NCBI RefSeq assembly: GCF_001039355.2
Contig: NW_019775269.1
Location: forward strand, 1-64,000
Source of the DNA: Lingula anatina
Taxonomy: Eukaryota; Brachiopoda; Lingulata; Lingulida; Lingulidae
Direction of reading: 5' to 3'
DNA: 64,000 nt
The notes under the pieces were generated by a model. It was given only the letters and a program-made list of their open reading frames with translations. It was not told the origin of the DNA and searched no databases. Position 1 is the stretch's first letter. Each line of letters opens with the position of its first letter. The position numbers and the translations under genes are program-made. Positions 13,011 to 24,182 of this stretch are shown here, in pieces.

Positions 13011-13264
13011 ATCATTTGCGTGTCATACTTCCGTCTTTCAAAAATCTTTTGCAGATCTCATAGTTGTTCATTCTTCTTTTCGGGTTCCGAGTTGACCCTT
13101 TCGTGTGTGTCCTTTCTTTGGTATTGGAGAAGATATTTTCTTGAGATTCTATTAGCTTTTTCCATGGTTTCTTTGATCATTTGCGTGTCATACTTCCGTC
13201 TTTCAAAAATACCACTGTCTCTATAAAAAAACAATAGTCTGGTTTCATGTATCCTGACTGTCAA
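13011..13264 (-). mobile_element. Possible retroelement RT-tail fragment with an internal direct repeat
   Basis: On the minus strand, FERRKYDTQMIKETMEKANRIS followed by RKYLL and DTHERV resembles the conserved tail found after the reverse transcriptase palm in Penelope-like and related retroelements (a short xGY-x-IxxAxxRAxxxxR..LL pattern). A 36-base piece of it (13177-13212) is directly repeated at 13011-13046. The match rests on pattern recognition only and could be coincidental. Confidence 0.3.
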
Positions 13265-13471
13265 TGAAAACGCATCAGAAAACTTTCTTGTACTTTTTTA
13301 CCGAGAATCGATTCCAACCATATAAACTAGTACAAATGCACTTGTTTGGTCATAAGAGAGTGGGATGATCACTATTTCATATTTCACACGAAAACTGTTA
13401 TTTTCTTAATGTGCCAAAGGAACTTAAAATATCATTTGATAAATAAATGATGCGTTTTCATTGACTGTCAG
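13254..13471. repeat. Small element with perfect 24-bp terminal inverted repeats
   Basis: 13254-13277 (CTGACTGTCAATGAAAACGC...) is the exact reverse complement of 13448-13471. The enclosed sequence is non-coding. The total is 218 bp, the size of a MITE. A partial third copy of the repeat (TGATGCGTTTTCATTA) lies near 13600. No clear target duplication was found. Confidence 0.65.
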
Positions 13472-13772
13472 TATATATATCGGAAACCAACGGATCGCTC
13501 GGCCTACTTACATCACAACAGCTTTCAACCTTCACACATAAAAAATCCATTGTATTTTGCCAGACCTTAAGATACAATAGAATCAACTCGGAACCCTAAT
13601 GATGCGTTTTCATTATTTTTTCCTTAAGATCTATAGATCTACGGTGAATTGACATGAATATATCAAAAGTAGATACTGTGGTTTTGATGACGTCAGAGGT
13701 TAAATTTTCCTTTATCAAATCCCCGGATATAACATTTTATTCTATCCCAATCATATAATAATTCATGATTTA

Positions 13773-13944
13773 CAGGGGCGGATCCAGAAATATTTTATGG
13801 CAGTTTTCCAAATATGCATATGTTTGTTGATACATCCTCCATATTTGTCTTCCGACAGAACAAATTTGATGCATTTCATAGTAAACCTGGAAAAATACTG
13901 ACTGTCGTCCGGAAAAGCCAGTCGACGGCCTCTATCCGCCCCTA
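13773..13944. mobile_element. MITE with CAGGGGCGGAT termini (copy 1 of 3)
   Basis: Starts CAGGGGCGGATCCAG and ends ATCCGCCCCT, giving short terminal inverted repeats around 172 bp of non-coding DNA. Two further elements with the same ends are at 42763 and 60321. The termini resemble non-autonomous hAT-type elements; assignment to that superfamily is an inference. It lies in the upstream region of glycosyltransferase copy 3. Confidence 0.65.
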
Positions 13945-14021
13945 CTATAGATATTTATAATTTATCAACACTCAGCATTGTGAACCCGCACTTTACAAAT
14001 GAGCCATACTGATTTAGAATA

Positions 14022-14810
14022 ATGGCGGTGTTTCGAGGACACTTAGGGAGTCGAGCTTTGGCAGCAATTTTCATTTGTTTAGTATGCACATATGTTTGGA
14101 TGTCGAGGAATTTGAAATCAGTACGGAGTAAAAAGGACGAGCTAAATACGCATCTTCAAAACGCCTTGTCAATCTCTTTCGACCCACATGTACGGGCTGT
14201 GACTTTACCAAACAACTCCGGCATTCAGACGTATTCCCTGTCTAGCACTAGCACCCAAAGATGGTTCAACAGGACAGTGCCCACAAGGCCATTTTACTAT
14301 ATGATTCAGTTGAACTTTTCTTGTCCTCCAGATTCAAATGAAAGTAAGTTGGCACAGTTACGAAAAACGGCTCAAACTCGAGCCGCTGGCGTTCCAATAA
14401 TTCCTAGGATTATACACCAATCATGGAGAAATAAAGATTTGCCAGTGCAATTTGCCAAATGGCAACAAAGTTGGAGAGTTTGTTTTCCCGACTGGGAATT
14501 TAAATTCTGGACGGACGAAGATAACCGTGCTTTTATCCACGCACACTACCCCTGGTTCTTAGCGACATATGACAATTATTCGCACAATATCAAAAGGGCA
14601 GACGCTGCGCGTTACTTTTATCTTTATCACTATGGAGGGATTTACGTGGATCTAGATTATGAATGCATCAAACCGTTTGAACATCTCCTGGTAAAAGACT
14701 TAATATTTGAATCAACTGACGTACGGCTCAACAGGAATGTTTACCCACACAACCCATACATCCAAAACTCTCTTTTGATTTCACGTTCGCGGCACCCATT
14801 CTGGAAACTG
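14022..14810 (+). CDS. GT32-like glycosyltransferase copy 3, last exon not present
   Basis: Exon 1 encodes MAVFRGHLGSRALAAIFICL (anchor), the stem, IPRIIHQSW, and RADAARYFYLYHYGGIYVDL with the DXD motif. It ends with the donor CTG|GTAATTAT at 14810, phase 0, exactly as in copy 1. The catalytic half is nearly identical to copy 1, with only a few substitutions plus one inserted Ala. The homologous intron can be followed to about 15320, but the second exon (TGPKRLM ... HAQSW in copy 1) is absent: homology jumps across an N at 15322 to the post-gene flank. Either the exon is deleted or it fell out at an assembly join. Unspliced, the frame adds about 14 codons and stops at 14853-14855. Confidence 0.75.
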
Positions 14811-15567
14811 GTAATTATATTTGTTAAGCAGAAAATCTACTGTTTTAAAAATTAATTTTAACTTGAATTGACTCTTTTTCTATTTTTTCGTTGCTTTTTA
14901 ATTGTTTGACTCATAGGATTGGGATTTGCTTATATCAGTAGCGATAGATAAGGATAAAGGTTTATTTACATATATACACTAGTTTATGATAAGATGCCTA
15001 TTAACCTGAAGTACAATACTACACCTTTGGTTAAAATGTTAATGGATACACACTGGCTTGAAAAAAAAGTTAAAGGTCAACAATTAAAACAGTGTTTTAC
15101 TATTAAAAAGGGATATTATATCAGACAAGCATTTAAAAAACATTTGGCTGCTGATCGCACTGGCCCAAGTTGTGTGTAGGCCTACATGCTTTGGTGTGTT
15201 ATTAAATTTTGTCATCTTGTCCATGTGGTATCCCCTGCGTAAGCGTGAATGAATGACTTTGGTACTTATGTTTTTATTCAGGCGTGTTCCAACTTTTATG
15301 GAAATTTGTTTAAGTATTAGGNTTTTTGCCCTTTAGGGGGGCCTGGGTCCCAAAGGCACCCCCCTAAACCCCCCCCCCCCCCCCCCCAGCGTTTTTATTT
15401 TGAAATGTTTTCTTATACATGTCAACATACCCTCTAATCTCCATACTCTCCGCCCCGAATTTTTTAATAAGACTTTCAGTAAATAAATACACTGGTTTTA
15501 CTACAATGGGGCTTACATCGCTTTAATGTGCACTTGATTATAACTTGGATTCTCAAGCAACATGCTA

Positions 15568-15631
<64 letters not shown>

Positions 15632-15780
15632 CCAACTGAAAGTAAATGTTTAATGAAACAATTCAGATTATCAAAATTGCAGTTTTTATTACCACGCATC
15701 AAAAGGCAATAACGGTATCGAGGAGAGCGGTTTAATAAAACATAATGAATTGAAATATCGTAGTCGTTGGTTTCTATTTC
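14811..15780. other. Intron and flank of copy 3, with a C tract and a (TA)n tract
   Basis: Homologous to the intron of copy 1 up to about 15320, then to its downstream flank. Contains an N (15322), a C tract of about 20 (15369-15388) and a TA tract (about 15571-15630) where copy 1 carries the Tc1 insertion. Confidence 0.6.
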
Positions 15781-18747
15781 TTATACCCTGTAGATTGATG
15801 GTACACTGTAATATTACATCCGATGATTGAGTTTTAGGGTAATTTTTTATCTGCTCCCACTTTGTTGTCGCACAATGTACGTCAATGTTCTGAGTTAAAG
15901 TTCATTAAAATTGAAAATGATATGAAATACCTGTCATATGAATCAAAGACTACCCCTATGGTTGTGGCAACTGTGGCAATAGCTTAAAAGATTTATTTTT
16001 GTGACAGTACCGAATATATACCCATACAATATATAAATATGAATATATACCTGTTATTATAGGTTCATCCCTGTCGGCTGACAGTCACCAGTTTTACCTT
16101 TAGTTATATAATAACTTATTTCTTACCTGGAAGCAGTTAATGCCAAATCTCGTAGTACCGCTGTGAAAATATGCGAAGCCTTGAGGCCGGAAAAAATACA
16201 ATCACTCATTTTCCCATTTCATACCATTTTAACCTTAGATTTTCTTAAATCGCGCAGTGGAATGAAGTGTAGATAGCGTGTATTGTTAGTATTGCGTAAA
16301 CAGTTCCCGTGAGACTCCAGTTGTCGCTTGTCACGGTTGTAGATAATTGCAATGTGCGAGAGACTTGATTTGGTGTTTAGTTGCTGATGTAGATGAATAG
16401 TAAAAATAGAGTAAAGATATGGCGCCAATGATGAACTTTTTAACAAAGTGGATGGCTCATCCATTTGACGAAAGCTAATTTTAAGTGACTGTGACTTCTC
16501 ACCTGCAGGTTACGATGCAGCAGCCTCAAACGATCTTTCTATGATCATCGCAGTATAATTACTTTGCTATGATCGCCGTTTCAATGAAGCTGAAACTAGA
16601 CTCGTCCACCTTGAAAGAAAAGTGATTGAAATTGCTGATAAACAAGCTTATTTTGTCTATTTCGTGTCATTCCTTAACTTCAACGCAAATACAAGCGATA
16701 GATATGATAATGTGGCAGACTTGTAGCGAAAGGTTATAGATACTGGTATTTGTCGGTGAAAATTCACAAAATGTACAATGTGGGGAGTCCGGGATTCCTT
16801 CGTCGTTTGGGACTAGCAATACATAAATCAAGTGAATGCGCTCATGTCACTAAAATTATTTAAATGATTTATAAACATTAAATTAATAATTATATTATCA
16901 ATATGAAAATACTACCGATAAAGCAGAGGCTGTATTCAAGGGCCTACCGAGGCCTTCAGTAGTAAAAGCAGTGATTCTTTTGACTACCAGTAAGAAACCA
17001 CAGCCTACCTTATAGTTTATTTTTCACGCAACAACTATTTAATGTTCATTTGAAAAAGTCGTAGGATGAACCTCCGATGATTTGTACACAAATTAAAAAA
17101 TTACTATCATATAAGTAAACTTGAGGTCTACATGCAGTGGGCATATACAACTAGTGATGCAGCATTTTACTGATAGAGCACAAAATTAATTTACTATTTT
17201 TTTTCAAAGTGCCTGCCGCTCAGAGATATCTGAACACATCCACTCATTGACCTAACCATCCAGTTCAGCTTATTAAAAAAATGTAAAAATTAACAACGGC
17301 TGATGTCTACCACAGCAGTGGAGATGCTTAATTAATCCCAATTGTAAGGCGCGTTTTCGTTTAACAGCACCCTCCGTTACATATGGTACTGGAATTTCAC
17401 CTCTCCACTACCAGCGCCATGTCTCTGCATGAACGTTGATGTGTTTATAGCAGACGGGTGACTTGTGACACTACATGTATCTACTGAAACTGAAGTCCCT
17501 GTTACAGAGAGCTTGTGACCGCGCGCTCGGCGAACAAAACTCGGCCCAATCTTACAAAAAGCTAACAATAAACAAATAAATAAAAAGAAATAAAAATAGA
17601 AATTAAAAAATGATAAAATAAAATAATAAATTAATTCATCTTTTTAATTTTTTATTATTTTTATTTATTATTTATATTATTATTAAATTAATGCAGCTTT
17701 TTTAATTTTTTAATTTTTATTTATTATTTTATATTATTATTAAGTTCATTAACATCAACGATACATGAATTTGATGTTCACTATCAAATATTGCCATAAC
17801 CCGGAGTTTCGACGAAAACCAATCACCAGCTAGCACCGATTTAGACCTAAAATGAGTGAAACTGACAATTTACACTTGACCACATCGTGTGCAGAAGAGA
17901 GTGGGGTGGTGAAAAAAAGGCAACAAAAGGGGGAGTATAAAGGCTAAAGTATAAAGATATTACTATATTGCAGTGATATTTATGTCATATAAAAAGATAC
18001 GAGGGAAATCTATATTTCAAAAGTACGTAGGTCTCTAATGTGTCGATCCCTTCTAACCCACAGCCAGATATGCAGTCGAGAAACTAACTCGATCTGTTAA
18101 TCGCATATAAGTGCAAGCGCAGCCGATAACAAAAGCTCGTATACTTTTAAAAAATTAACAATAAATAAAATAATAAATGAATAAATAAATGAATAAATAT
18201 TGTCAGTGCTGGTGTTTTGTTGTATCGCATTTGCAAATGTCCCAATTGTTTACGTCTAAATATCTCGCAATACAAAGCTATTTCTGTTCAAACTATATCC
18301 TGTTTATCCCCAACAAATGTATTGCGTTCCAGCTTCAAATTAATACCCCCCCCCCACAAAAAAAATGCCAATTAAAATACTTGATGTCGACATTTTCTTC
18401 TGAAATGTCAGGAAGAATTGGAGGTCTAAATCAGTCATGGTTCTGAATTTTGTTGAGAGTATAGGGAAGGGGGTCTGGTAATGACTGGCAGGATAAATTG
18501 CTTTTAATATAAATAAAAAAGAAGGACTGAGGCAGGGTGGGGGATTCCCTTCGCATTTACATCCTTATCTGGCTCCTCTCGTTAAGCTTTTGCACAAGCG
18601 TGTGCAAGATTGGAATACACTTATATTAACTAATTCTTTTAAGAAATATTGTCATGTGTATTGGTGTCACTGGTATGGTTGCATTTAGACTATTATATAG
18701 TCAGCGTATGCGTCTTCATGATGTAGCATGCATATGGTGACTCTGTC
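15781..18747. other. Non-coding stretch, no gene recognised
   Basis: AT-rich with TAAA/TTTA low-complexity blocks (about 17560-17740 and 18140-18200). Short open frames are present but show no family motif or supported splice structure. Confidence 0.45.
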
Positions 18748-19019
18748 TGTGACCATGTGATATAATTGGTGGTTCTCTGAATACTAAACGTTGACTTTCG
18801 TGACTTCTAAGTACCTTCACATCCTTTGAAAACTCATCTTCTATCACGTGACCTTTCACTATATAAAATCTGTACGCGCCAATTTCGAGCACTGTGACGG
18901 TGGAAAAGCTGAGACTTGTGGCTTGTGTTGGGTTTTCATTTTATACTATTTTATTGGTTTGGAAGTCAGAATAAACTTTGAACCAGCCACCTGAGTTGGG
19001 TTAATCATTCCCGGTAACA
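18748..19019 (+). repeat. 5' LTR
   Basis: Starts TGTGACCATGTGATATAA and ends CCCGGTAACA. It contains a TATA-like element (CTATATAAAAT near 18860) and an AATAAA (near 18970), as expected for an LTR with U3, R and U5 functions. It pairs with 24439-24710. I could not find a convincing target-site duplication outside the two LTRs. Confidence 0.85.
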
Positions 19020-19043
19020 TTTGGTGTCGCGAGCCGAGAAAGC
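19020..19043 (+). promoter_or_regulatory. Putative primer-binding site
   Basis: Directly after the 5' LTR end comes TTTGGTGTCGCGAGCCGAG. The TGG start two bases after the LTR matches the CCA 3' end of a tRNA primer. The tRNA species is not identified. Confidence 0.5.
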
Positions 19044-19084
19044 TGAAATTAAAGGTGAGCAAATTTTCTAATTAGTACTACCCA

Positions 19085-20105
19085 AATCTTATAGAGAAAA
19101 AGCACTGCGCGGCATACACAACGACGGGGACACCTAGGAAAAGACAGAGGACAAGCTATACTGAGAGAGAGATTCTACTGGCCAGGTATGTGTAATGATC
19201 TTGAGCAGTGGATATCTTCGTGCGCCAGATGTTTAAAAAGGAAATCCTCAACAAACGTGCGAGCGCCACTGGTGAATATAGAGACATTTCAACCACTCGA
19301 ACTGGTATGTATGGATTATCTGACGTTACAGATCTAGATGTCCAAAGGTGGTTTTCAACATATATTAGTCATTACAGACCATTTAATTTAGTATGCAATT
19401 GCAATTCCCACTAAAAATCAGACAGCAAAAACTACTGCAGAAGCTTTCTTGGATGGATTTGTTTATCACTACGGTTTCCCGCATAGGTTACATAGTGATC
19501 AGGGTGCAAATTTCGAAAGTAGTCTGATAAAAGAAATTTGCAAGTTGTGTGGCATAGAGAAATCCAGAACCACAAGTTACCATCCAATGGGGAATGGCAT
19601 TACCGAGAGATTCAACAGAACTCTGCTTGATATGTTAGGTACGTTAGAGATTGATGAAAAGAGTGATTGGAAGTCGCATGTTACTTCTCTTGTTCATGCG
19701 TATAACTGCACTGTGCATGATACAACTGGTTTTTCCCCATACTGTCTAATGTTTGGGAGACAGCCTAGATTAGCCGTGGATGTGGCGTTTGTTTTAGTAT
19801 CAGGCGAGTGCTCCGATAATAATCACTCTGTCCATATTTCTAACTTGAAGAAACGTCTACAAAGATCATACGAGCTGGCAACAAGAAAAACGAGACAAGC
19901 ACATCAGAAGGTACAGTATGATAAACGTTTGAGAGGATCTGTGTTGGAAGTTGGGGAAAGGATCCTTGTGAAAGTTGTTACATACCAAGGTAGGCACAAA
20001 ATTGCAGATAAATGGGAAAACGAATCATATATTGTTTTGGCTCAACCAAATAGTGAAATCCCTGTGTTTGTTGTTTCACAGAAATTTATTACTTCCAATT
20101 TCTGA
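19085..20105 (+). pseudogene. Gypsy-type integrase (end of Pol), broken
   Basis: The zinc-binding region (GGHLGKDRGQAILRERFYW, then CARC) and the core are readable across frames. A frameshift lies near 19130, and in-frame stops near 19338 and 19391. The catalytic triad positions are still visible: Asp in VCMDYL, Asp in HSDQGANFES and Glu in GITERFNRTL, with the YHPMGNG segment typical of gypsy integrases. The last long open frame is 19449-20105 and includes a C-terminal region with KVQYDKRLRG and GERILVKV. The product would have inserted the element cDNA into the genome; it cannot be made intact here. Confidence 0.85.
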
Positions 20106-20417
20106 GCTTCCTATTTCAAATAATGCAAAAAGACCCGTACCTAGAAAAAACTTCCAAGCGAGACACAAATAAAACGGTAGATGCAGACAGTGAGACTGTT
20201 CATCAAAGTCCGACACAGAAAGTGGAGACAGTGCAAGTGATGGAAGATTAAGTAGAGAGCTTTCGCACCTGCACGTTTAGGCGACCAACTACATTTAGCT
20301 ATCCGTAACCGTAAAATGACCAACGTTTATTTTTTCGTGATTTCGCAGAAAGACCCGGTTAGCCTTTACAGATAGTCGAATTGTACAGTAGGCTGTTACA
20401 TGTTTCACGTGCTGTAA

Positions 20418-20640
20418 AGCCCGCTTTACACTGGACGGCGTCCTTTCTGCGTCCAGCAGTACGGCCCCATTTGAGAGTTAAAAAATTATAATACTTTGCG
20501 TGCCGACAACTGGCCGCTCATTGAGCATTCATTCTGATACAGAATCAATGCTCGTGCCTCCTTATTTAGACCACAGCGATGCCAAATTTCATGGTCGCAG
20601 AGAGGACGCAGAAAGGACGCCGTCCAGTGTAAAGGGGGTA
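20418..20640. mobile_element. MITE with perfect 31-bp terminal inverted repeats
   Basis: 20424-20454 (CTTTACACTGGACGGCGTCC...) is the exact reverse complement of 20604-20634. The 149-bp interior is non-coding. The ends (CCCGCTTTACACTGG) resemble those of hAT- or PIF-like non-autonomous elements. It sits inside the LTR retrotransposon, downstream of the integrase. Confidence 0.8.
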
Positions 20641-20721
20641 TAAGCAGAGACGTTAAATTAGGTCTATTGGACAGGCTAGGTAATTTTGGAATGGTCTTCC
20701 ATACGCAATTTATGGAGATCC

Positions 20722-22587
20722 GGGCTCGGAATCTCGAAAGGTTCGCTATGTTGCGCACACGCTCTAGCATGGCTAGCGTGCGCTATCCCGTATCTCGAAA
20801 GAATCGCTATTTTGAGCGCCTGCGCTAGCATGGCTAGCGTGCGCTATCCCATATCTCGAAAGCTTCGCAAATCCCGGCCGTGCGCTAATGTCCAAATCGC
20901 CATTAGTTTCGAGGCTATTATTTGCGGCGATACAAACTAGTCGCAAAGGCCTCTGCGTCATTTTAATGTGTCTTTCATGTAATTAAACATGGTGGCAAGT
21001 TTGGGTTGCTAGTCATAATAGCATATAATAAAACATATAACAAAAACATGGAAGCTTTTAATTGATTGAATCACTGGTACCTCTGATAGAAAAACTTGCG
21101 GTAAATATTCACGTGAAGAATGCCAAAGTCATATTTTATTATGCAGAAAAATTTCAAAATTAAACATTTCATACATCATTTTATATTTTCTGGTGAATTT
21201 CATTCATCTGTGTAGATTCACCTTTCGAGATTCCGAGCCCAGAAGACCACCTACCAAGTAGTGCTTGGCTACAGGAGACAACAGAACTTTTTAATGCTTT
21301 CGAAAGTCCAGGAAGGCAAAGTTTCGCAATAAGTTCCCGAACTCCCACTCGACGCATTCCCGCACAGAGAACATTCTCCTGTTGAATTCTTCTCCTTCGG
21401 CACTCAAATTTGCTTCTCTAAAGGGACTCAACAGGTATCTTCTAACGGGGTAAGCCGGGGCTCGGAATCTCGAAAGGTTCGCTATGTTGCGCACGCGCTA
21501 TAGCATAGCTAGCGTGCGCTATTTGCTAGTGCGATTGCACCCACCTGCTATCTCGAAGCCTTAGCAGACGCAACGCAATTATAACCTCAAACTCTACTAA
21601 TATTCGATTGCCGCATAAAGTGAAGACGTCATAACACAATTACACAAAATGCAATTTTTTTCACCATGACGCAAATCAAGAGGTTGTTTTTATTTATAGG
21701 AATATCATAATTACAAATACTGATATTTGAAGTATTTGACACCAATAAAATGTCAAAAAACAATTCAATAAGCGAAGCTTGGACTGACACAATTACTGAC
21801 ACAATGGTGAGTAGTGTTCAGTCTCACAATAATAGACATTGAGGAAGGTCACGGTGCGGCCGAATGCTTTGTTTCTGCTTTTTCATTTTGTGTGGAAAAT
21901 GACACTTTTAAATTTATTATTATTATCAATAGACTACACAGATGAATGAAATTCACCAGAAAATATAAAATGATGTATGAAATGTTTAATTTTGAAATTT
22001 TTCTGCATAATAAAATATGACTTTGGCATTCTTCACGTGAATATTTACCGCAAGTTTTTCTATCAGAGGTACCAGTGATTCAATCAATTAAAAGCTTCCA
22101 TGTTTTTGAGAGAACAGTTTCATTAGCTCTGTATGTATAAATTCAAATTACTGTTTTTCTTTTTATCAAGAGCTTGTAAAATATGTGGGTATTACCCACA
22201 TATTTTACAAGCTCTTGATAAAAAGAAAAACAGTAATTTGAATTCCATGTTTTTGTTATATGTTTTATTATATGCTATTATGACTAGCAACCCAAACTTG
22301 CCACCATGTTTAATTACATGAAAGACACATTAAAATGACGAATTTTGCATACGCAGAGGCCTTTGCGACTAGTTTGTATCGCCGCAAATAATAGCCTCGA
22401 AACTAATGGCGATTTGGACATTAGCGCACGGCCGGGATTTGCGAAGCCTTCGAGATATGGGATAGCGCACGCTAGCCATGCTAGCGCAGGCGCTCAAAAT
22501 AGCGATTCTTTCGAGATACGGGATAGCGCACGCTAGCCATGGTAGAGCGCCTGCGCAACATAGCGAACCTTTCGAGATTCCGAGCCC
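20722..22587. mobile_element. Foldback element with about 500-bp arms, inside the LTR element
   Basis: The left arm (20722-21215) and right arm (21934-22587) are near-perfect reverse complements. They begin and end with GGGCTCGGAATCTCGAAAGG, followed by repeated GCTAGCATGGCTAGCGTGCG units and a unique arm part reaching CATTCATCTGTGTAG. The right arm is longer only because of a 133-bp insertion with its 13-bp target copy (22110-22255) and 13 extra bases near 22343. The 718-bp loop holds a second pair of the same terminal motifs in outward orientation (21223-21240 and 21459-21480). No transposase is recognisable. It is probably a non-autonomous foldback transposon. Confidence 0.8.
22110..22242. 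repeat. 133-bp insertion containing a 103-bp perfect palindrome, with 13-bp target duplication
   Basis: Bases 22141-22191 are the exact reverse complement of 22193-22243, with the single base 22192 at the centre (ATGTGGGTA-T-TACCCACAT). The insertion is flanked by TTCCATGTTTTTG on both sides (22097-22109 and 22243-22255). The uninterrupted left arm of the foldback element shows the empty site. Confidence 0.85.
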
Positions 22588-22878
22588 TGGTCAACTGCCA
22601 TACCTGTGTGTATGGCAACCAGACGAGTCGGTACTTTTAACTAGATCCTCCCACCTTGGAGTACTATTTAGCATGAACTGTACACGTGTACATTGTGCGT
22701 ATGTAAAATTAAAGAGTAAAAACTAAAATTCATACCTCAAGCAAACATTTATCCATATGAAATCTTGAATAAAAAACTGTTTTAACAAACATTCAGTCCA
22801 TGTGTATCTTGTAGGCAGCAAGAGCCTAGTATGTCGATTCAGTTTTTCTTTTTTTAAACAAAGGCATAACCATCTCCA

Positions 22879-23033
22879 TCATTTGTCTTTCTCTATTTGA
22901 GCTTCTCGCTCTTTCTTTTCTAATTCAAAGGGTTCTTTCTCGAAGGCCAACTTGTCTTTCAGGTAACTGACGTAATCTGCTGATGAATCATTACGGCGCT
23001 TCTTAAGTGGCGGCATGTTGTCGCAATTTTCAG
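22879..23033 (-). CDS. Small exon-like ORF, basic then charged helix; possibly transposon-derived
   Basis: On the minus strand a TTTTTTCAG acceptor precedes CTGAAAATTGCGACAAC and a frame MPPLKKRRNDSSADYVSYL, followed by a strongly charged helical tail (KLAFEKEPFELEKKEREAQI) and a stop at 22879. The ATG-started product is 45 residues. A KKRR basic patch followed by a Lys/Glu-rich helix is typical of the C-terminal end of Myb/SANT-like proteins encoded by PIF/Harbinger transposons, but the diagnostic domain is not present here. It lies between the foldback element and the pol tail of the LTR element. It may equally be a fragment with no function. Confidence 0.35.
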
Positions 23034-23146
23034 CTGAAAAAATAAGCGTGTCACCAATTAATGCAGCGTCAGTTTTTGTTACTGATATAATAAATATTAA
23101 TCAATATTTGCTATTAGAGACAATTTCATGTATAGAAAGATGTAAT

Positions 23147-23239
23147 AGATAGACCCCGAGTCAGCGAGGGTTATGTGGCATACACGAATGCGTAGCACGA
23201 GTGGATGTCACATAACCCTCGCTGACGAGGGGTCTATCT
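23147..23239. repeat. Hairpin element of 93 bp
   Basis: Left arm 23147-23180 (AGATAGACCCCGAGTCAGCG...) pairs with right arm 23206-23239 (...CGCTGACGAGGGGTCTATCT), with few mismatches over about 34 bp. Just outside, AGACCACGG near 23246 and CCGTGGTCT near 23341 form a second, wider inverted repeat. Confidence 0.7.
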
Positions 23240-23984
23240 TATTTAGACCACGGGTCCATTAGCGGGTTATAACGCATTCATGCCAGACGTGCGGTTATTC
23301 GAGTTACACCACGTCTGAGTCTTTTGTTCTTTACTTCCACCGTGGTCTAAGTGCTGTCCTTACTTTTATTTATAATTCATTTATTCAAATACACAAAACA
23401 GGACGCCATGTGACTTTCGAAACAAGGCTTCATAAAATTTGCATTAAAAGTCTAGGAGACATGTCCTGTCAACTAATGGAGAAAATCGAGCTACTAGTAG
23501 TATCTTACAAAACGGCACTTACCTTGCGGATACCCTGCTTGTTATGCGTCAAATAGTCTACAGACCACTTATAAATAAAGGCATTTGTACTCATAACAAC
23601 TGCTCACAAAATGATGACCTAACAGTCTTATAATACAATCAGTCACGCGTGCGGAAGGTCAGTTCTGACTACCTTGTGGTCAGTGAAAAATGCCTTTTTA
23701 CCGGTATAACCTATATTTCAATAGTAACAAAAAACATAGACACAAATAACAGAGACAAAATGTTTCACATATATTGCAAAAATAAAATGTCCAATATGAT
23801 TTTAGCAGAGAAACGATCAATTTCGAAAGGCTTGATTTCATAAAATTATGCTGATTTGTCAAACCGTTTTTCATTGACGGGTAGCAATCTAGCTTCGGAT
23901 AATGTTCTCTCTAACCGAATGTGTACACGTCACTAGGCAGTAAAATATGATGACCTAAACGTAGTCGTTCGCCCAAACGCACAG

Positions 23985-24182
23985 GTGCAAAAGCTTTTTT
24001 TCTTTTTTTCCCCTCTTAATCAACCTTTGCTCCTCGAGGAGGGAGAAGGTAGCGAAGCAAATGACGTTAGAGAAGTATCTTCAGAGATTAGTGAAGCTAG
24101 TGATGTTCAAATGCCAGAGAATATCATTGTTGACCGACCAACTCCACGAAGGAGTACTAGACAAAGAAAACGGCCAGCGTGA
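23985..24182 (+). pseudogene. C-terminal tail of gypsy Pol
   Basis: The frame ends PTPRRSTRQRKRPA and stop, the basic, Arg/Lys-rich end commonly seen at the C terminus of gypsy-type polyproteins. It is separated from the integrase by nearly 4 kb of nested insertions. A following in-frame ORF (24183-24350, MTSGEFINYARIAESEEKTD..., 55 aa) has no recognised domain. Confidence 0.6.

Noticed and set aside
20722-22587. CRISPR-like interpretation of the repeated motifs
   Set aside because: The repeats are inverted, unequally spaced and part of a foldback element in a eukaryotic genome.
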